Assembly (NCBI GenBank): GCA_003009755.1
Contig: PXUB01000013.1
Span: 1-17,984, forward strand
Reading direction: 5' to 3'
Length of the DNA stretch: 17,984 nt
Origin: Thermoplasmatales archaeon SW_10_69_26
GTDB lineage: Archaea > Thermoplasmatota > SW-10-69-26
The notes under the pieces are model-generated. The model saw nothing but the letters and a program-made list of their open reading frames with translations, did not search any database and was not told where the DNA came from. Numbering within the stretch: position 1 is the first letter of the stretch; every line of letters starts with the position of its first letter. A program made the position numbers and the translations under genes. Below, piece after piece: positions 8,037-15,050 of the stretch.

Positions 8037-8699
8037 TCAGCGCGCGGACCCAGCGACCCGCTCGACCTCGTTCTTCTTGTTGACCGCGTAGCTGTCCTGG
8101 GAGTCGTTGGCTGCGTCGAGCAGCTCCTGAGCCAGGCAGAGGTGCACCGGCGTCTTGTTCTTGTAGCTGGTCTGCATGACGCCCTTCGTCAGGTTGCGCA
8201 GCGCCCAGTCGACGCGGCGGGAGGGAGCGGTGTCGACGGCCTTGGGCACGCTGATGCCGCCGTAGCGCAGACGGGTGACCTCCTCGCGCGGCGCCGCGTT
8301 CTGCAGCGCGTCGACGAGGATCTGCAGCGGGTTCGTGTCGGTCTCCTCCGCGATGTGGGCAAAGGCGTCCTCGATGACGCCGATCGCCTTCGTCTTCTTG
8401 CCCGTGTACTCCTCGGTGCGCATCAGCTGGTTGGCGAACCGCTCGACGATGTTGACCTCGGACTTTCCGAACCACTCGTTCGCGTGGCGGGCGCCCGTGT
8501 GGACGCTGAACTGGCCGCTGAGGTTGACGTAGCGGGCCAGCCCGCGATCCTCGATCACGACGTCGCTGGGGTCCCAGCGGTCGAAGAGGTAGTCACCGAT
8601 GGCCGATCCCTCGGTGTCGGGACCCATCGGGACGACGGGGTCGGGTTCTTCGTGGGCGAGTTCCTCGGTTTCCTCGGTCTCGGCTTCTTCCTCGGCCAC
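8037..8699 (-). CDS. rps7: 30S ribosomal protein S7 (archaeal uS7)
   Basis: Head protein of the 30S subunit that binds the 3' domain of 16S rRNA. The 220-aa product ends in the archaeal pattern VNKKNEVERVAGSAR. It also contains VNIVERFANQLMR, NPLQILVDALQNAAPREEVTRL and RRVDWALRNL, all typical of uS7. The N-terminus carries a very acidic extension (MAEEEAETEETEELAHEEPD) before the conserved core. GTG at 8699 is chosen because GGTGATC, close to a perfect anti-16S match, lies just upstream and the rps12 stop is only 4 bases before it. It is co-transcribed with rps12. Its last codons lie inside a 40-nt sequence that is repeated downstream (7661-7700). Confidence 0.96.
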   Translation of the reverse strand: MAEEEAETEETEELAHEEPDPVVPMGPDTEGSAIGDYLFDRWDPSDVVIEDRGLARYVNLSGQFSVHTGARHANEWFGKSEVNIVERFANQLMRTEEYTGKKTKAIGVIEDAFAHIAEETDTNPLQILVDALQNAAPREEVTRLRYGGISVPKAVDTAPSRRVDWALRNLTKGVMQTSYKNKTPVHLCLAQELLDAANDSQDSYAVNKKNEVERVAGSAR

Positions 8700-8703
8700 G
8701 CGA

Positions 8704-9132
8704 TCACCGCATCGGTTTCTCCTTCTTCCCGAGCACGAGCTCCTCGAGGGAGACACCGTTGACCTTGACGACCTTGAACCGCACGCCCGGGATGTCCCCG
8801 TACGAGCGACCCATGGCGCCGCCGATGCCCTCGATGAGGACCTCGTCGTGCTCGTCGATGAAGTTGATGGCGCCGTCACCCACGCAGAAGGCGGTGACTT
8901 GACGCCCGTTCTTGATGAGTTGGACCTTCACGCACTTCCGGATGGCGGAGTTCGGCTGCTTGGCCTCGATCCCGACCTTCTCGATCACGATACCCCGGCC
9001 TTGGGGCGCGCCACCGAGCGGGTCAGCCTTGTCGCGGAGGTTCTCCGCGCGGCGTTTGTAGTGTCGGTCGGACCAGCGGAACTTCTTCCGGTCCTTCTTC
9101 AGCTTGCGTGCAGCGTTCAATCCGTTCGCCAT
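8704..9132 (-). CDS. rps12: 30S ribosomal protein S12 (archaeal uS12)
   Basis: Decoding-centre protein of the small subunit, 142 aa, the usual archaeal length. The conserved core is plain: [32 protein letters not shown] and [21 protein letters not shown] at 9132 starts the expected [20 protein letters not shown]; upstream codons of the open frame run through the promoter and are discarded. GAGGGTGA lies a few bases upstream as ribosome-binding site, and a TATA box lies 74 bases upstream. It is first in the rps12-rps7 unit. nusA, which usually precedes it in archaea, is absent, and a hypothetical gene lies there instead. Confidence 0.97.
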   Translation of the reverse strand: MANGLNAARKLKKDRKKFRWSDRHYKRRAENLRDKADPLGGAPQGRGIVIEKVGIEAKQPNSAIRKCVKVQLIKNGRQVTAFCVGDGAINFIDEHDEVLIEGIGGAMGRSYGDIPGVRFKVVKVNGVSLEELVLGKKEKPMR

Positions 9133-9201
9133 CGGATGGTCACCCTCGCCCCGGGTGGACAGACGTCCCTCGGGGCCATCGTGGAACCAGGCAAAGAAGG
9201 T

Positions 9202-9213
9202 CCTGTATAAAGG
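9202..9213 (-). promoter_or_regulatory. TATA box of rps12-rps7
   Basis: The minus strand reads CCTTTATACAGG, with TTTATA at 9206-9211, about 74 bases before the rps12 ATG. The predicted transcript begins near 9182 with a leader of about 50 nt, similar to EF-2. Confidence 0.7.
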
Positions 9214-9256
9214 TTTGCGGGTGGGTTCCTGGCGGGCTGTCTCGTTAAGCAGGGGC

Positions 9257-9371
9257 CGCGAAGGACACGAAGGATCGCCAAGGCCACGAAGGGCCTGTGA
9301 CTCGCCGCCGGGCGGCTTTGTCACGGCAGCTGCTCGCCTTTGTGCCCTGGCGTCCCTTCGCGTACTTGGTG
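9257..9371. repeat. long imperfect inverted repeat with cacgaagg motifs
   Basis: The left arm (about 9257-9293) contains gaaggacacgaaggatcgcc and then aaggccacgaaggg. The right arm (about 9336-9371) is its imperfect reverse complement (cctttgtgccctggcg, then tcccttcgcgtacttgg). Between them is a nested hairpin: gtgac/gtcac (9297-9301, 9320-9324) enclosing gccgc/gcggc. It sits just upstream of the rps12 promoter and 49 bases past the end of the neighbouring hypothetical gene. It resembles dispersed cacgaag-type repeats I recall from bacterial genomes (memory only). Confidence 0.65.
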
Positions 9372-9419
9372 GTCCCCCCCCCGTTTCTTATCCTTACAGC
9401 GCGGGTGCGGGCCGACCTG

Positions 9420-10037
9420 TCACGGGTCCTCCCCGTGCTCGGCGATCAGCTGGCGCCCCCGGTCGGCGCACTCGGGGTACGCCTCGGCCAGCTCGGTGCC
9501 GAGGAACGCCTCGATCTCCTCCAACCGCTCTCGCGTGCGCTTGACCGCGTGGTCGTCGTCGGCCGGGGCGTTGCCCTGCACCTTCTCGTGGCCTTCCCGC
9601 CATCCCTCTGGGAAGTACCACACTTTGTACCAGCGGGCGCCGGCTCGCCACAACAGGTACCCCAGGGCCGTGCAGGCCGGGGGCACGTCCACGCTCAGGG
9701 CTCGCAGCGAGGCCGGATGCCCGTCGCAGGACACCATCACGTAGCTGCCGGGCAACAGCACGGTGCCCAGCTCCTCGAACAGCTCGATCTGCTCCTCCCA
9801 CGTGAGCGCCTCGCCGTCGGTCTCGCCCCCGACCCAGGGCCGGTAGCGGACCTCCAGCCACGGATGCCGCCAGGCGGTCCCGGGGTTCGTCTGCCCCTCG
9901 AAGAGCCGCCATCGGGCGCCCGCACGGTGGGCCTCCACTCGCACGGGATGGGGGCTGGACTCGTCGCTTTCCTCCTCCACGCTCAGATCCATGCCAGCGA
10001 CGGTCACGCCATCGAGCTTGTCGAGGGGAAGGCGCAC
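9420..10037 (-). CDS. conserved hypothetical protein, DUF1122-like
   Basis: 205 aa, function unknown. It is soluble, with no signal peptide or membrane segment. The central block is distinctive: LLPGSYVMVSCDG (about 110-125), then DVPPACTALGYLLWRAGARWYKVWYFPEGWREGHEKVQ in overlapping pieces, rich in Trp and Tyr. An acidic helical tail follows (RTRERLEEIEAFLG). The block reminds me of the archaeal DUF1122 family; a profile search would be needed. GTG at 10037 is chosen over the longer frame because GAGGG lies just upstream and the sequence before it is unpatterned. ATG at 9992 is possible and 15 codons shorter. It is divergent from the FBPase gene (182 bases apart) and lies upstream of rps12 on the same strand. 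Confidence 0.7.
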   Translation of the reverse strand: MRLPLDKLDGVTVAGMDLSVEEESDESSPHPVRVEAHRAGARWRLFEGQTNPGTAWRHPWLEVRYRPWVGGETDGEALTWEEQIELFEELGTVLLPGSYVMVSCDGHPASLRALSVDVPPACTALGYLLWRAGARWYKVWYFPEGWREGHEKVQGNAPADDDHAVKRTRERLEEIEAFLGTELAEAYPECADRGRQLIAEHGEDP

Positions 10038-10184
10038 GTCGCCCTCACGTGCGCGCGGCGAAAGAAGTTTGGCCCCCGCCCAAGCCGACGCTTGGCGAGC
10101 CCAACCGCGGCCGTGCCACGGAATCCCCCGCGGATGTGAGCAGGAGGTCACCCGGAGGAGGCAGGACGTGCGGTATCGGGCCCG

Positions 10185-10194
10185 TCTTTTATCT
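10185..10194 (+). promoter_or_regulatory. TATA box of the FBP aldolase/phosphatase gene
   Basis: TCTTTTATCT, with TTTTAT centred about 30 bases before the ATG at 10220. No Shine-Dalgarno sequence lies before that ATG (gtccggtcaacc), so the transcript is probably leaderless or nearly so. Confidence 0.65.
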
Positions 10195-10219
10195 ACCGCC
10201 GGTCTATGTCCGGTCAACC

Positions 10220-11389
10220 ATGACGGAGGTCACCGCCAGCATCATCAAGTGCGACGTCGGGGGATGGCCGGGCCATTCGACGACGCACCCGGACCTCGAG
10301 GAGACCGCCCGCGAGCAGTTGGCCGACGCCAGCAACGCCGGCGCGATCGAGGACTTCCACGTCACGCACGTGGGCGACGATCTGAACCTGATCATGCTCC
10401 ACCGCGAGGGTGCGGACGCCGAGGCCGTCCACAGCCTCGCCTACGACGTCTTCGAGGAGGCGACCGAGGTCGCCAAGGAACTGGGCCTGTACGGCGCCGG
10501 CCAGGACCTGCTCTCCGACGCGTTCAGCGGCAACGTCCGCGGCATGGGTCCCGGCGTCGCCGAGATGTCGTTCACCAAGCGCACCAGCGAGCCGATCCTC
10601 GCCTTCCTGATGGACAAGACGGAGCCGGGCGCGTTCAACCTGCCCATCTACAAGATGTTCGCCGACCCGTTCAGCACGGCCGGGCTCGTCATCGATCCCA
10701 ACCTCCACCAGGGCTTCCGCTTCGAGGTCTGGGACATCCAGGAGCACGAGCGCGTGTTCCTCGAGACGCCCGAGGACAGCTACAAGCTGCTGGCCCTCAT
10801 CGGCGCCAAGGAGCGCTTCGTGATCAAGCGCGTCTACCCCAAGGAGGCGCACAAGCTGCCCAGCGACGAACCGGTCGTCGCCGTCAGCACGGAGAAGCTC
10901 GTCGACGTCGCCGGCGAGTACGTCGGCAAGGACGATCCGGTCGCGCTCGTCCGCGCGCAATCGGGCCTGCCCGCCGTCGGCGAGGTCCTCGAACCGTTCA
11001 GCTTCCCCCACCTCGTCAGCGGGTGGATGCGCGGCTCGCACAACGGTCCGATCATGCCCGTCGGCGTCGAGGACGCGGACTGCACCCGCTTCGACGGTCC
11101 GCCCCGCGTCGTCGGCCTCGGCTTCAACGTCCACAACGAGCTCGAGCTCACCGGTCCCGTCGACCACTTCGACGACCCGGCCTTCGACAACGCTCGCGAG
11201 AAGGCCAACGAGGTGACCGACTACATGCGCCAGCACGGCCCCTTCGAGCCGCATCGGCTCCCGCTCGAGGAGATGGAGTACACGACGCTGCCCGGCATCC
11301 TCGAGTCCCTCGAGGGCCAGTGGCACTCCGTCGACGCGGAGGCCTCCGAGGTCGACGCCGAGACCGTCACCGTCGGCGAGGTCGAGTGA
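10220..11389 (+). CDS. fbp: bifunctional fructose-1,6-bisphosphate aldolase/phosphatase (type V)
   Basis: Gluconeogenic enzyme that condenses dihydroxyacetone phosphate and glyceraldehyde 3-phosphate to fructose 1,6-bisphosphate and then dephosphorylates it. The product is 389 aa, near the family length. Metal-ligand motifs are IIKCDVGGWPGH (D12, H19) and VGDD (D53, D54). The central signature is NVRGMGPGVAEMSF. EYVGKDDP carries Y234 and Schiff-base lysine K237 followed by D238 and D239, the spacing known from the Thermoproteus enzyme. So both activities look intact. ATG at 10220 fits the family start and the TATA spacing; the open frame upstream to 10049 is ignored. It is monocistronic, convergent with the RHH gene, and its stop codon lies in a 13-bp hairpin stem. 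Confidence 0.96.
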   Translation: MTEVTASIIKCDVGGWPGHSTTHPDLEETAREQLADASNAGAIEDFHVTHVGDDLNLIMLHREGADAEAVHSLAYDVFEEATEVAKELGLYGAGQDLLSDAFSGNVRGMGPGVAEMSFTKRTSEPILAFLMDKTEPGAFNLPIYKMFADPFSTAGLVIDPNLHQGFRFEVWDIQEHERVFLETPEDSYKLLALIGAKERFVIKRVYPKEAHKLPSDEPVVAVSTEKLVDVAGEYVGKDDPVALVRAQSGLPAVGEVLEPFSFPHLVSGWMRGSHNGPIMPVGVEDADCTRFDGPPRVVGLGFNVHNELELTGPVDHFDDPAFDNAREKANEVTDYMRQHGPFEPHRLPLEEMEYTTLPGILESLEGQWHSVDAEASEVDAETVTVGEVE

Positions 11390-11421
11390 CGAACGGCATC
11401 CAGAGCGCGTTCGTCACTCGA
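11382..11421 (+). terminator. hairpin over the fbp stop codon
   Basis: Perfect 13-bp inverted repeat tcgagtgacgaac (11382-11394) with gttcgtcactcga (11409-11421), loop 14 nt. The TGA stop (11387-11389) is in the left arm. No T-run follows, so it could be a terminator-like or mRNA-stabilising structure rather than a classical terminator. Confidence 0.5.
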
Positions 11422-11735
11422 GACCGCGGCCGGGCGCCTACGTGCGGCGAGCGGCCGTGCGAATCACGAGCATCCCTGGCCCGGTGAAGACCGCGGGCCG
11501 GATGCTCGTGGTCGAGGGATGCCCGAGGTCGAGTAACAGCCGACGACCCACGCATGGCTCGCACTCGTGAGACCGAGTCTCCTCAACCCAGCCCCGCCTC
11601 GGTCGGACCGCGAGGATCGCTCGTCCGGCGTCCACCGCTCGGCCTCGATGGTCGCGAGATCCCGAACCGACCGCGAGCCGCGTGTGGCGTGCCTGGGCCT
11701 TGGTCGGGTGTCCGCGGTCGGCCCAGGCTCGACGA
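11390..11735. other. intergenic region between fbp and the RHH gene
   Basis: 346 bases between convergent genes with no supportable reading frame. Besides the stop-codon hairpin and hairpin E, there is a 9-bp perfect repeat gcctgggcc/ggcccaggc near 11692-11729 and a 7-bp gaccgag/ctcggtc pair near 11572-11605. The motif gagaccg recurs here, as in the right-end hairpin cluster. Confidence 0.5.
11465..11510 (-). repeat. bulged hairpin E
   Basis: Read on the minus strand: outer stem cacgagcatcc/ggatgctcgtg (11 bp), inner stem ggcccg/cgggcc (6 bp), a 10-nt loop, and AG unpaired on the 3' side only (11476-11477). This is the geometry of hairpins B to D, 3.5 kb away and in the opposite orientation. 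Confidence 0.72.
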
Positions 11736-11981
11736 TCAGGCCGAGCTCGTGTCCGTCTCGTCGATGACCTCCTCACCGAGATCCTCACCTAACGGCTCCT
11801 CGCCCCCCTCCTCGTCGGCTCGCTCCTCGAAGTAGGCCACCACCGCCTCCTCCACCATCTCGGAGACCGTGGTCCCGGTGAGGATCTTCAGGCTGTGGAG
11901 CTTGAGGTGCAACCGCTTCGGCAGCGACACCTTCATCGTCTTGTCCTCGTCGAGATCCATGTCGTCGTCGCGAATGTCCAT
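11736..11981 (-). CDS. small ribbon-helix-helix DNA-binding protein
   Basis: 81 aa. An acidic N-terminus (MDIRDDDMDLDEDK) is followed by a ribbon-helix-helix core: beta strand TMKVSLPKRL, helix HLKLHSLKILTG, turn TTVSEM and helix VEEAVVAYFEE (about residues 15-54). A very acidic, probably disordered tail ends it. Such CopG/Arc-type proteins bind DNA as dimers and often repress nearby genes. ATG at 11981 has GGAGGGTG 5 bases upstream. No partner toxin gene is adjacent, so an antitoxin role is unsupported; it reads as a free-standing regulator. It lies 173 bases downstream of the H-NOX operon on the same strand. Confidence 0.82.
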   Translation of the reverse strand: MDIRDDDMDLDEDKTMKVSLPKRLHLKLHSLKILTGTTVSEMVEEAVVAYFEERADEEGGEEPLGEDLGEEVIDETDTSSA

Positions 11982-12154
11982 GTAACACCCTCCACGGGAG
12001 GTCCGGGCGACGGGCCCAGCGGATGCCTATCCTCCTGTGTCAGTACAGTCCAGTTACCGCCAACGACGGCCGAACATCTCCCCAGGCCATCGTCCCTCCG
12101 ACCGAGCCGGACCCACACCCCACGCCGGCCCCCACCTGCCAGTGCACGACGGGG

Positions 12155-12625
12155 TCAGTCCAGGTTCGGGAGCTTGACGACCTGAACCCAGTAGAGGCCC
12201 AGCTCGTGGATCGTCGCGATGAACGTCTTCACGTCCATCGGTTTCGTGATGAACCCGGCGGCCTGGAGCTCGTAGCTTTTGCGGAGATCGTCCTCGTCGT
12301 CGGAGGTGGTGAGGATGACCACGGGGATCTCCTGTAGCTCGGGATCGTCCTTGACGCGAGCCAACAGCTCGTGGCCACCCACGCGGGGCAGGTTGAGATC
12401 GAGCAAGATCAGCTCGGGACGGCTGGCCTCCTCGTAGCCGTCCTCGCGATGGAGGTAAGCCAAGGCCTCGTCCCCGTCGCGGAGCACGGTCACGTCGTTG
12501 GCGATCCGCATCGTCGCCAGCCCCTCCTCGACCAGGCGCACGTCGCCGGGGTTGTCCTCGACGAGGAGGATCTCGATCGGTTCGGAGCCGGTGAGCTCGT
12601 CCTCGACGTCCAGGTCACCGGTCAC
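12155..12625 (-). CDS. Rcp1-like single-domain response regulator
   Basis: 156 aa, a CheY-fold receiver with no output domain. It has the acidic pair E23/D24 (LLVEDNPGDVRLVEEGL), phospho-acceptor D76 (LILLDLNLPRVGG), T106 (VVILTTSDDEDD) and K128 (FITKPMD). The NPGD and DLNLPRVGG patterns and the C-terminal helix resemble Rcp1, the partner of phytochrome-type kinases. GTG at 12625 overlaps the kinase stop codon by 4 bases (GTGA), and GAGGGGGC lies upstream, so translation is coupled. It should receive phosphate from the adjacent kinase. With no DNA-binding domain, its target is probably a protein. No genes for that target are visible here. Confidence 0.92.
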   Translation of the reverse strand: MTGDLDVEDELTGSEPIEILLVEDNPGDVRLVEEGLATMRIANDVTVLRDGDEALAYLHREDGYEEASRPELILLDLNLPRVGGHELLARVKDDPELQEIPVVILTTSDDEDDLRKSYELQAAGFITKPMDVKTFIATIHELGLYWVQVVKLPNLD

Positions 12626-14376
12626 GTCGACGCCCCCTCGGCGGCTGGCATCGTGAAGTGGAACGCCGAGCCCTCGCCCGGCTCGCTGTCGACCCAGATC
12701 TCGCCACCGTGGCGGTCGACGATCTGTTCGCAGATCGCCAGCCCGATCCCGGTGCCGCCGGTCCCGTCGCCGATGCGATGGAACACCTCGAAGATCTCCT
12801 CGGTGGCCTCGCTCGGGATGCCGACGCCCTCGTCGTCGACGGTGAACCGCCACCGTTGTTCCTCGCGGACGGCGTGGACGTGGATGCACGGGGCCTGGTC
12901 GCCGCTGTACTCCAGCGCGTTGGAGACGAGGTTGCGGAACACCTGGGCCAGCTGGTCGGGGTCGGCTTGCACGGTCGGCAGGTCCTCGACGGTGAGGCGC
13001 GCCCCGGTCTCCTCGATCTTGACCTCGAGGTCGGCGAGGGCGTCCTCGAGGACCCCGTGGGCGTCCACGGGCTGGGGCTCGCGGCTCTCGGTCTGCACGC
13101 GGGCGTACGTCAGCAGGCTGTCGATCAGGCGCTTCATGCGGTGGGCGCCCTCGCGAGCCTGACCGAGCAGGTCGCGGCCGTCCGGGTCCAAGTCCTCACC
13201 GTGGCGGTCGTCGAGAAGCTGCAGGTAGCTGGTGATCGTGCGCAGGGGCTCTTGCAGGTCGTGGCTGGCGGCGTAGGCGAACTGCTCGAGGCGACGGTTG
13301 GTGGCTTCGAGCCGTTGCTCGTACCGTCGGCGATCCGTCAGGTCCCGGATGACCTTCGAGAACCCCTGCAGCTCTCCGTCCTCGTCGTGGAGGGCCGTCA
13401 TCGTCATCTTGGCCCAGAACCGCGAGCCGTCCTTGCGCACCTGCCAGGCTTCCTCCTCGACGCTGCCCCGGTCTTCAGCTTCGCGGATCGAGCGCTCGGG
13501 GCGGCCCGCCCGACGGTCCTCCTCTGTGAAGAACGTCGAGAAGTGCTCGCCGAGGATCTGATCCTCGGTGTAGCCGATCATCGTCTCGGCGCCGACGTTC
13601 CACGTCTGGATATGGCCCTCGGGATCGCAGCTGAAGATCGCGTACTCCTCGACCTGCTGGACGAGGGTCTCGAAGCGGCGCTTCTCCTCCTCGAGCTGGC
13701 GTTGGCTGCGTTGGCGGTGGACCGCCTGACTCAGCACGCGAGCCATCGCCTGCACGAACCTGGCGTCGTGTCGGTCGAAGGAACGCGGCTCGCGCGCTCG
13801 GACGCTGAAGATCCCCCAGGCGTCCTCGGGCGCGGGGACGACGACGGCGATGCTGCTCTGCACGTCGAGCTCCGCGAACAACGGCGGTCGACGGAACCGA
13901 TCCTCTTGCTCGTAGTCGTCGACGATCGTGGCGTCCCAGTTGCGGATCGTGTGCCCGGCCTGGGTCCCAGCGTCGACCGAGAGGTGCGCCTGGCCGACCT
14001 GTGCCGACGGCCAGCCGGTGCCCGCCGCCAACACGAGGTCTCCGGTCTCGGGATCGAGCTGGAACACGTCGCTGTAGTCGGCCTCGAGAACGGCCGCGGT
14101 CCGCCGGCACAGCTCCTCGGCGAGGTCCGGGAGGCCGCGGCGCTGGAGCGCGAACCGGCTGATCTCCTGCAAGGCCGACTGCTGGGCCAGCCGATCCTCC
14201 AGTTCGGCGGTCCGCTGCTCGACGCGGTGCTCGAGCTCGGCGGCGAGCTGCTCGAGCTCCTGCTGACGGTCGTAGAGATCCCGGGTCGAGGCCTCGGCGA
14301 TGCGTTCGGCCTCCTTGCGGCGCTGGCTTTCGCGCTCGGCCCGCCGCTGCAGCCGGGACATCGTCTCCTCAGCCAC
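12622..14376 (-). CDS. GAF-PAS sensor histidine kinase
   Basis: Soluble 584-aa kinase without membrane segments. It has an N-terminal coiled coil (1-70), a GAF domain (about 72-220), a short linker helix and a PAS domain with PAC tail (about 232-350, AIFSCDPEGHIQTWNVGAETMIGYTEDQILG in overlapping pieces, then KVIRDLTDRR). HisKA follows with YAASHDLQEPLRT (phospho-His H372). The HATPase carries an N-box (RNLVSNALEYSG, N486), DDEGVGI (514-520) and GTGGTGIGLA (538-547), all intact. GTG at 14376 overlaps the H-NOX gene by 8 bases and has GGGAGG upstream; ATG at 14361 is a less well spaced alternative. The H-NOX protein encoded just before it is the obvious regulator, as in bacterial H-NOX/kinase pairs. 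The PAS and GAF domains may sense additional cues. Confidence 0.94.
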   Translation of the reverse strand: MAEETMSRLQRRAERESQRRKEAERIAEASTRDLYDRQQELEQLAAELEHRVEQRTAELEDRLAQQSALQEISRFALQRRGLPDLAEELCRRTAAVLEADYSDVFQLDPETGDLVLAAGTGWPSAQVGQAHLSVDAGTQAGHTIRNWDATIVDDYEQEDRFRRPPLFAELDVQSSIAVVVPAPEDAWGIFSVRAREPRSFDRHDARFVQAMARVLSQAVHRQRSQRQLEEEKRRFETLVQQVEEYAIFSCDPEGHIQTWNVGAETMIGYTEDQILGEHFSTFFTEEDRRAGRPERSIREAEDRGSVEEEAWQVRKDGSRFWAKMTMTALHDEDGELQGFSKVIRDLTDRRRYEQRLEATNRRLEQFAYAASHDLQEPLRTITSYLQLLDDRHGEDLDPDGRDLLGQAREGAHRMKRLIDSLLTYARVQTESREPQPVDAHGVLEDALADLEVKIEETGARLTVEDLPTVQADPDQLAQVFRNLVSNALEYSGDQAPCIHVHAVREEQRWRFTVDDEGVGIPSEATEEIFEVFHRIGDGTGGTGIGLAICEQIVDRHGGEIWVDSEPGEGSAFHFTMPAAEGAST

Positions 14377-14941
14377 GGGCGTGGGCCTCCCGGCTCGTCG
14401 ATGCCTCGACCGTCAGCACGAGGTCACAGTAGCTGTCCCCCTCGTGCACGCAGCGGGGTTGCTGGACGCCGATCTCCTCCCCGTAGCGGTCGCCGGTGCC
14501 CAACAACAGACCCTCGGCGAACGAGCACAGGCCCCGCTCGGACTCGTAGCGCAGCGAGAGATCCCCGTCCTCGGGGTCCTCATCGAGGGCGAAGGTCGGG
14601 ACCTCGGCGCCCGGGTACAGCTTGCGGACCTCGGGGTGGATCACGTCGTTCAGCGTCAACGCGAACTCCCGCGTCGAGGTGTGAGGCTCGAACAGCTCGG
14701 GGTAGCGGTCCGCCAGCCGATGCAGCGCCCGGCGGCCGAACCACTGCTGGGCTCGCCGGCCGCTGTACCCGACGACGGGCTCGGCGGCTTGCAACAAGGT
14801 GACCAGCTGCTCGTAGGGATAGTTGCCCAGCGTCGTGTAGACGCCGTCGAGGCCCGCCTCCTCGAGGATCCGATCCCACGCGTCCATGCCGTGCTCGTCG
14901 ACGATCGTCTCCTCGAGCAACGTGAACACGATGCCCTTCAC
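14369..14941 (-). CDS. H-NOX (heme NO-binding) sensor protein
   Basis: 190-aa cytosolic heme sensor. The N-terminus MKGIVFTLLEETIVDEHG is typical. Proximal heme ligand H102 lies in NDVIHPEVRKLYPGAEVP. The YxSxR porphyrin-propionate motif is Y132-E-S134-E-R136. The residue aligned with the oxygen-stabilising distal tyrosine of the Thermoanaerobacter protein (5 past the Arg) is F141, so NO-selective rather than O2 binding is expected. C139, C164 and C172 sit at the positions of the zinc-ligand cysteines I recall from Vibrio/Shewanella H-NOX, with H166 nearby. GTG at 14941 has GAGGTGA upstream. It is first of three overlapping genes with a kinase and response regulator. Identification is firm; ligand preference is inferred. 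Confidence 0.95.
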   Translation of the reverse strand: MKGIVFTLLEETIVDEHGMDAWDRILEEAGLDGVYTTLGNYPYEQLVTLLQAAEPVVGYSGRRAQQWFGRRALHRLADRYPELFEPHTSTREFALTLNDVIHPEVRKLYPGAEVPTFALDEDPEDGDLSLRYESERGLCSFAEGLLLGTGDRYGEEIGVQQPRCVHEGDSYCDLVLTVEASTSREAHARG

Positions 14942-15050
14942 TGGGTCTCACCTCGTCGAGCAGGCTCCCAGTGAACCGAGATGCCCTCGGCCATCGTGGG
15001 AAGTTGGCCCTCGCTGCCGTATCCCGGTTGGGCCGGGCGCACATCTGGGC

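Larger units (their letters stand above)
7564..8048. repeat. degenerate tandem repeat array, units of about 100 bp
   Basis: The element tctcgctgggtcc or a close variant recurs at about 7564, 7666, 7880 and 8014. After it, tctctgcgatcagcgcgcgga or a variant recurs at 7578-7597 (diverged), 7680-7700 and 8028-8048. The stretch 7661-7700 matches 8009-8048 at 39 of 40 positions. Between these, agctaRcg occurs at 7637, 7736, 7824 and 7901. The first two units are about 102 bp apart. The rightmost copy runs into the last codons of rps7. Confidence 0.7.

Noticed and set aside
10214-11326. 370-aa minus-strand open frame across fbp
   Set aside because: Shadow of the FBPase gene, whose catalytic residues are all in the plus frame.
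12658-14802. 714-aa plus-strand open frame across the kinase and H-NOX genes
   Set aside because: Antisense to two confidently identified genes with intact motifs; GC-skew shadow.
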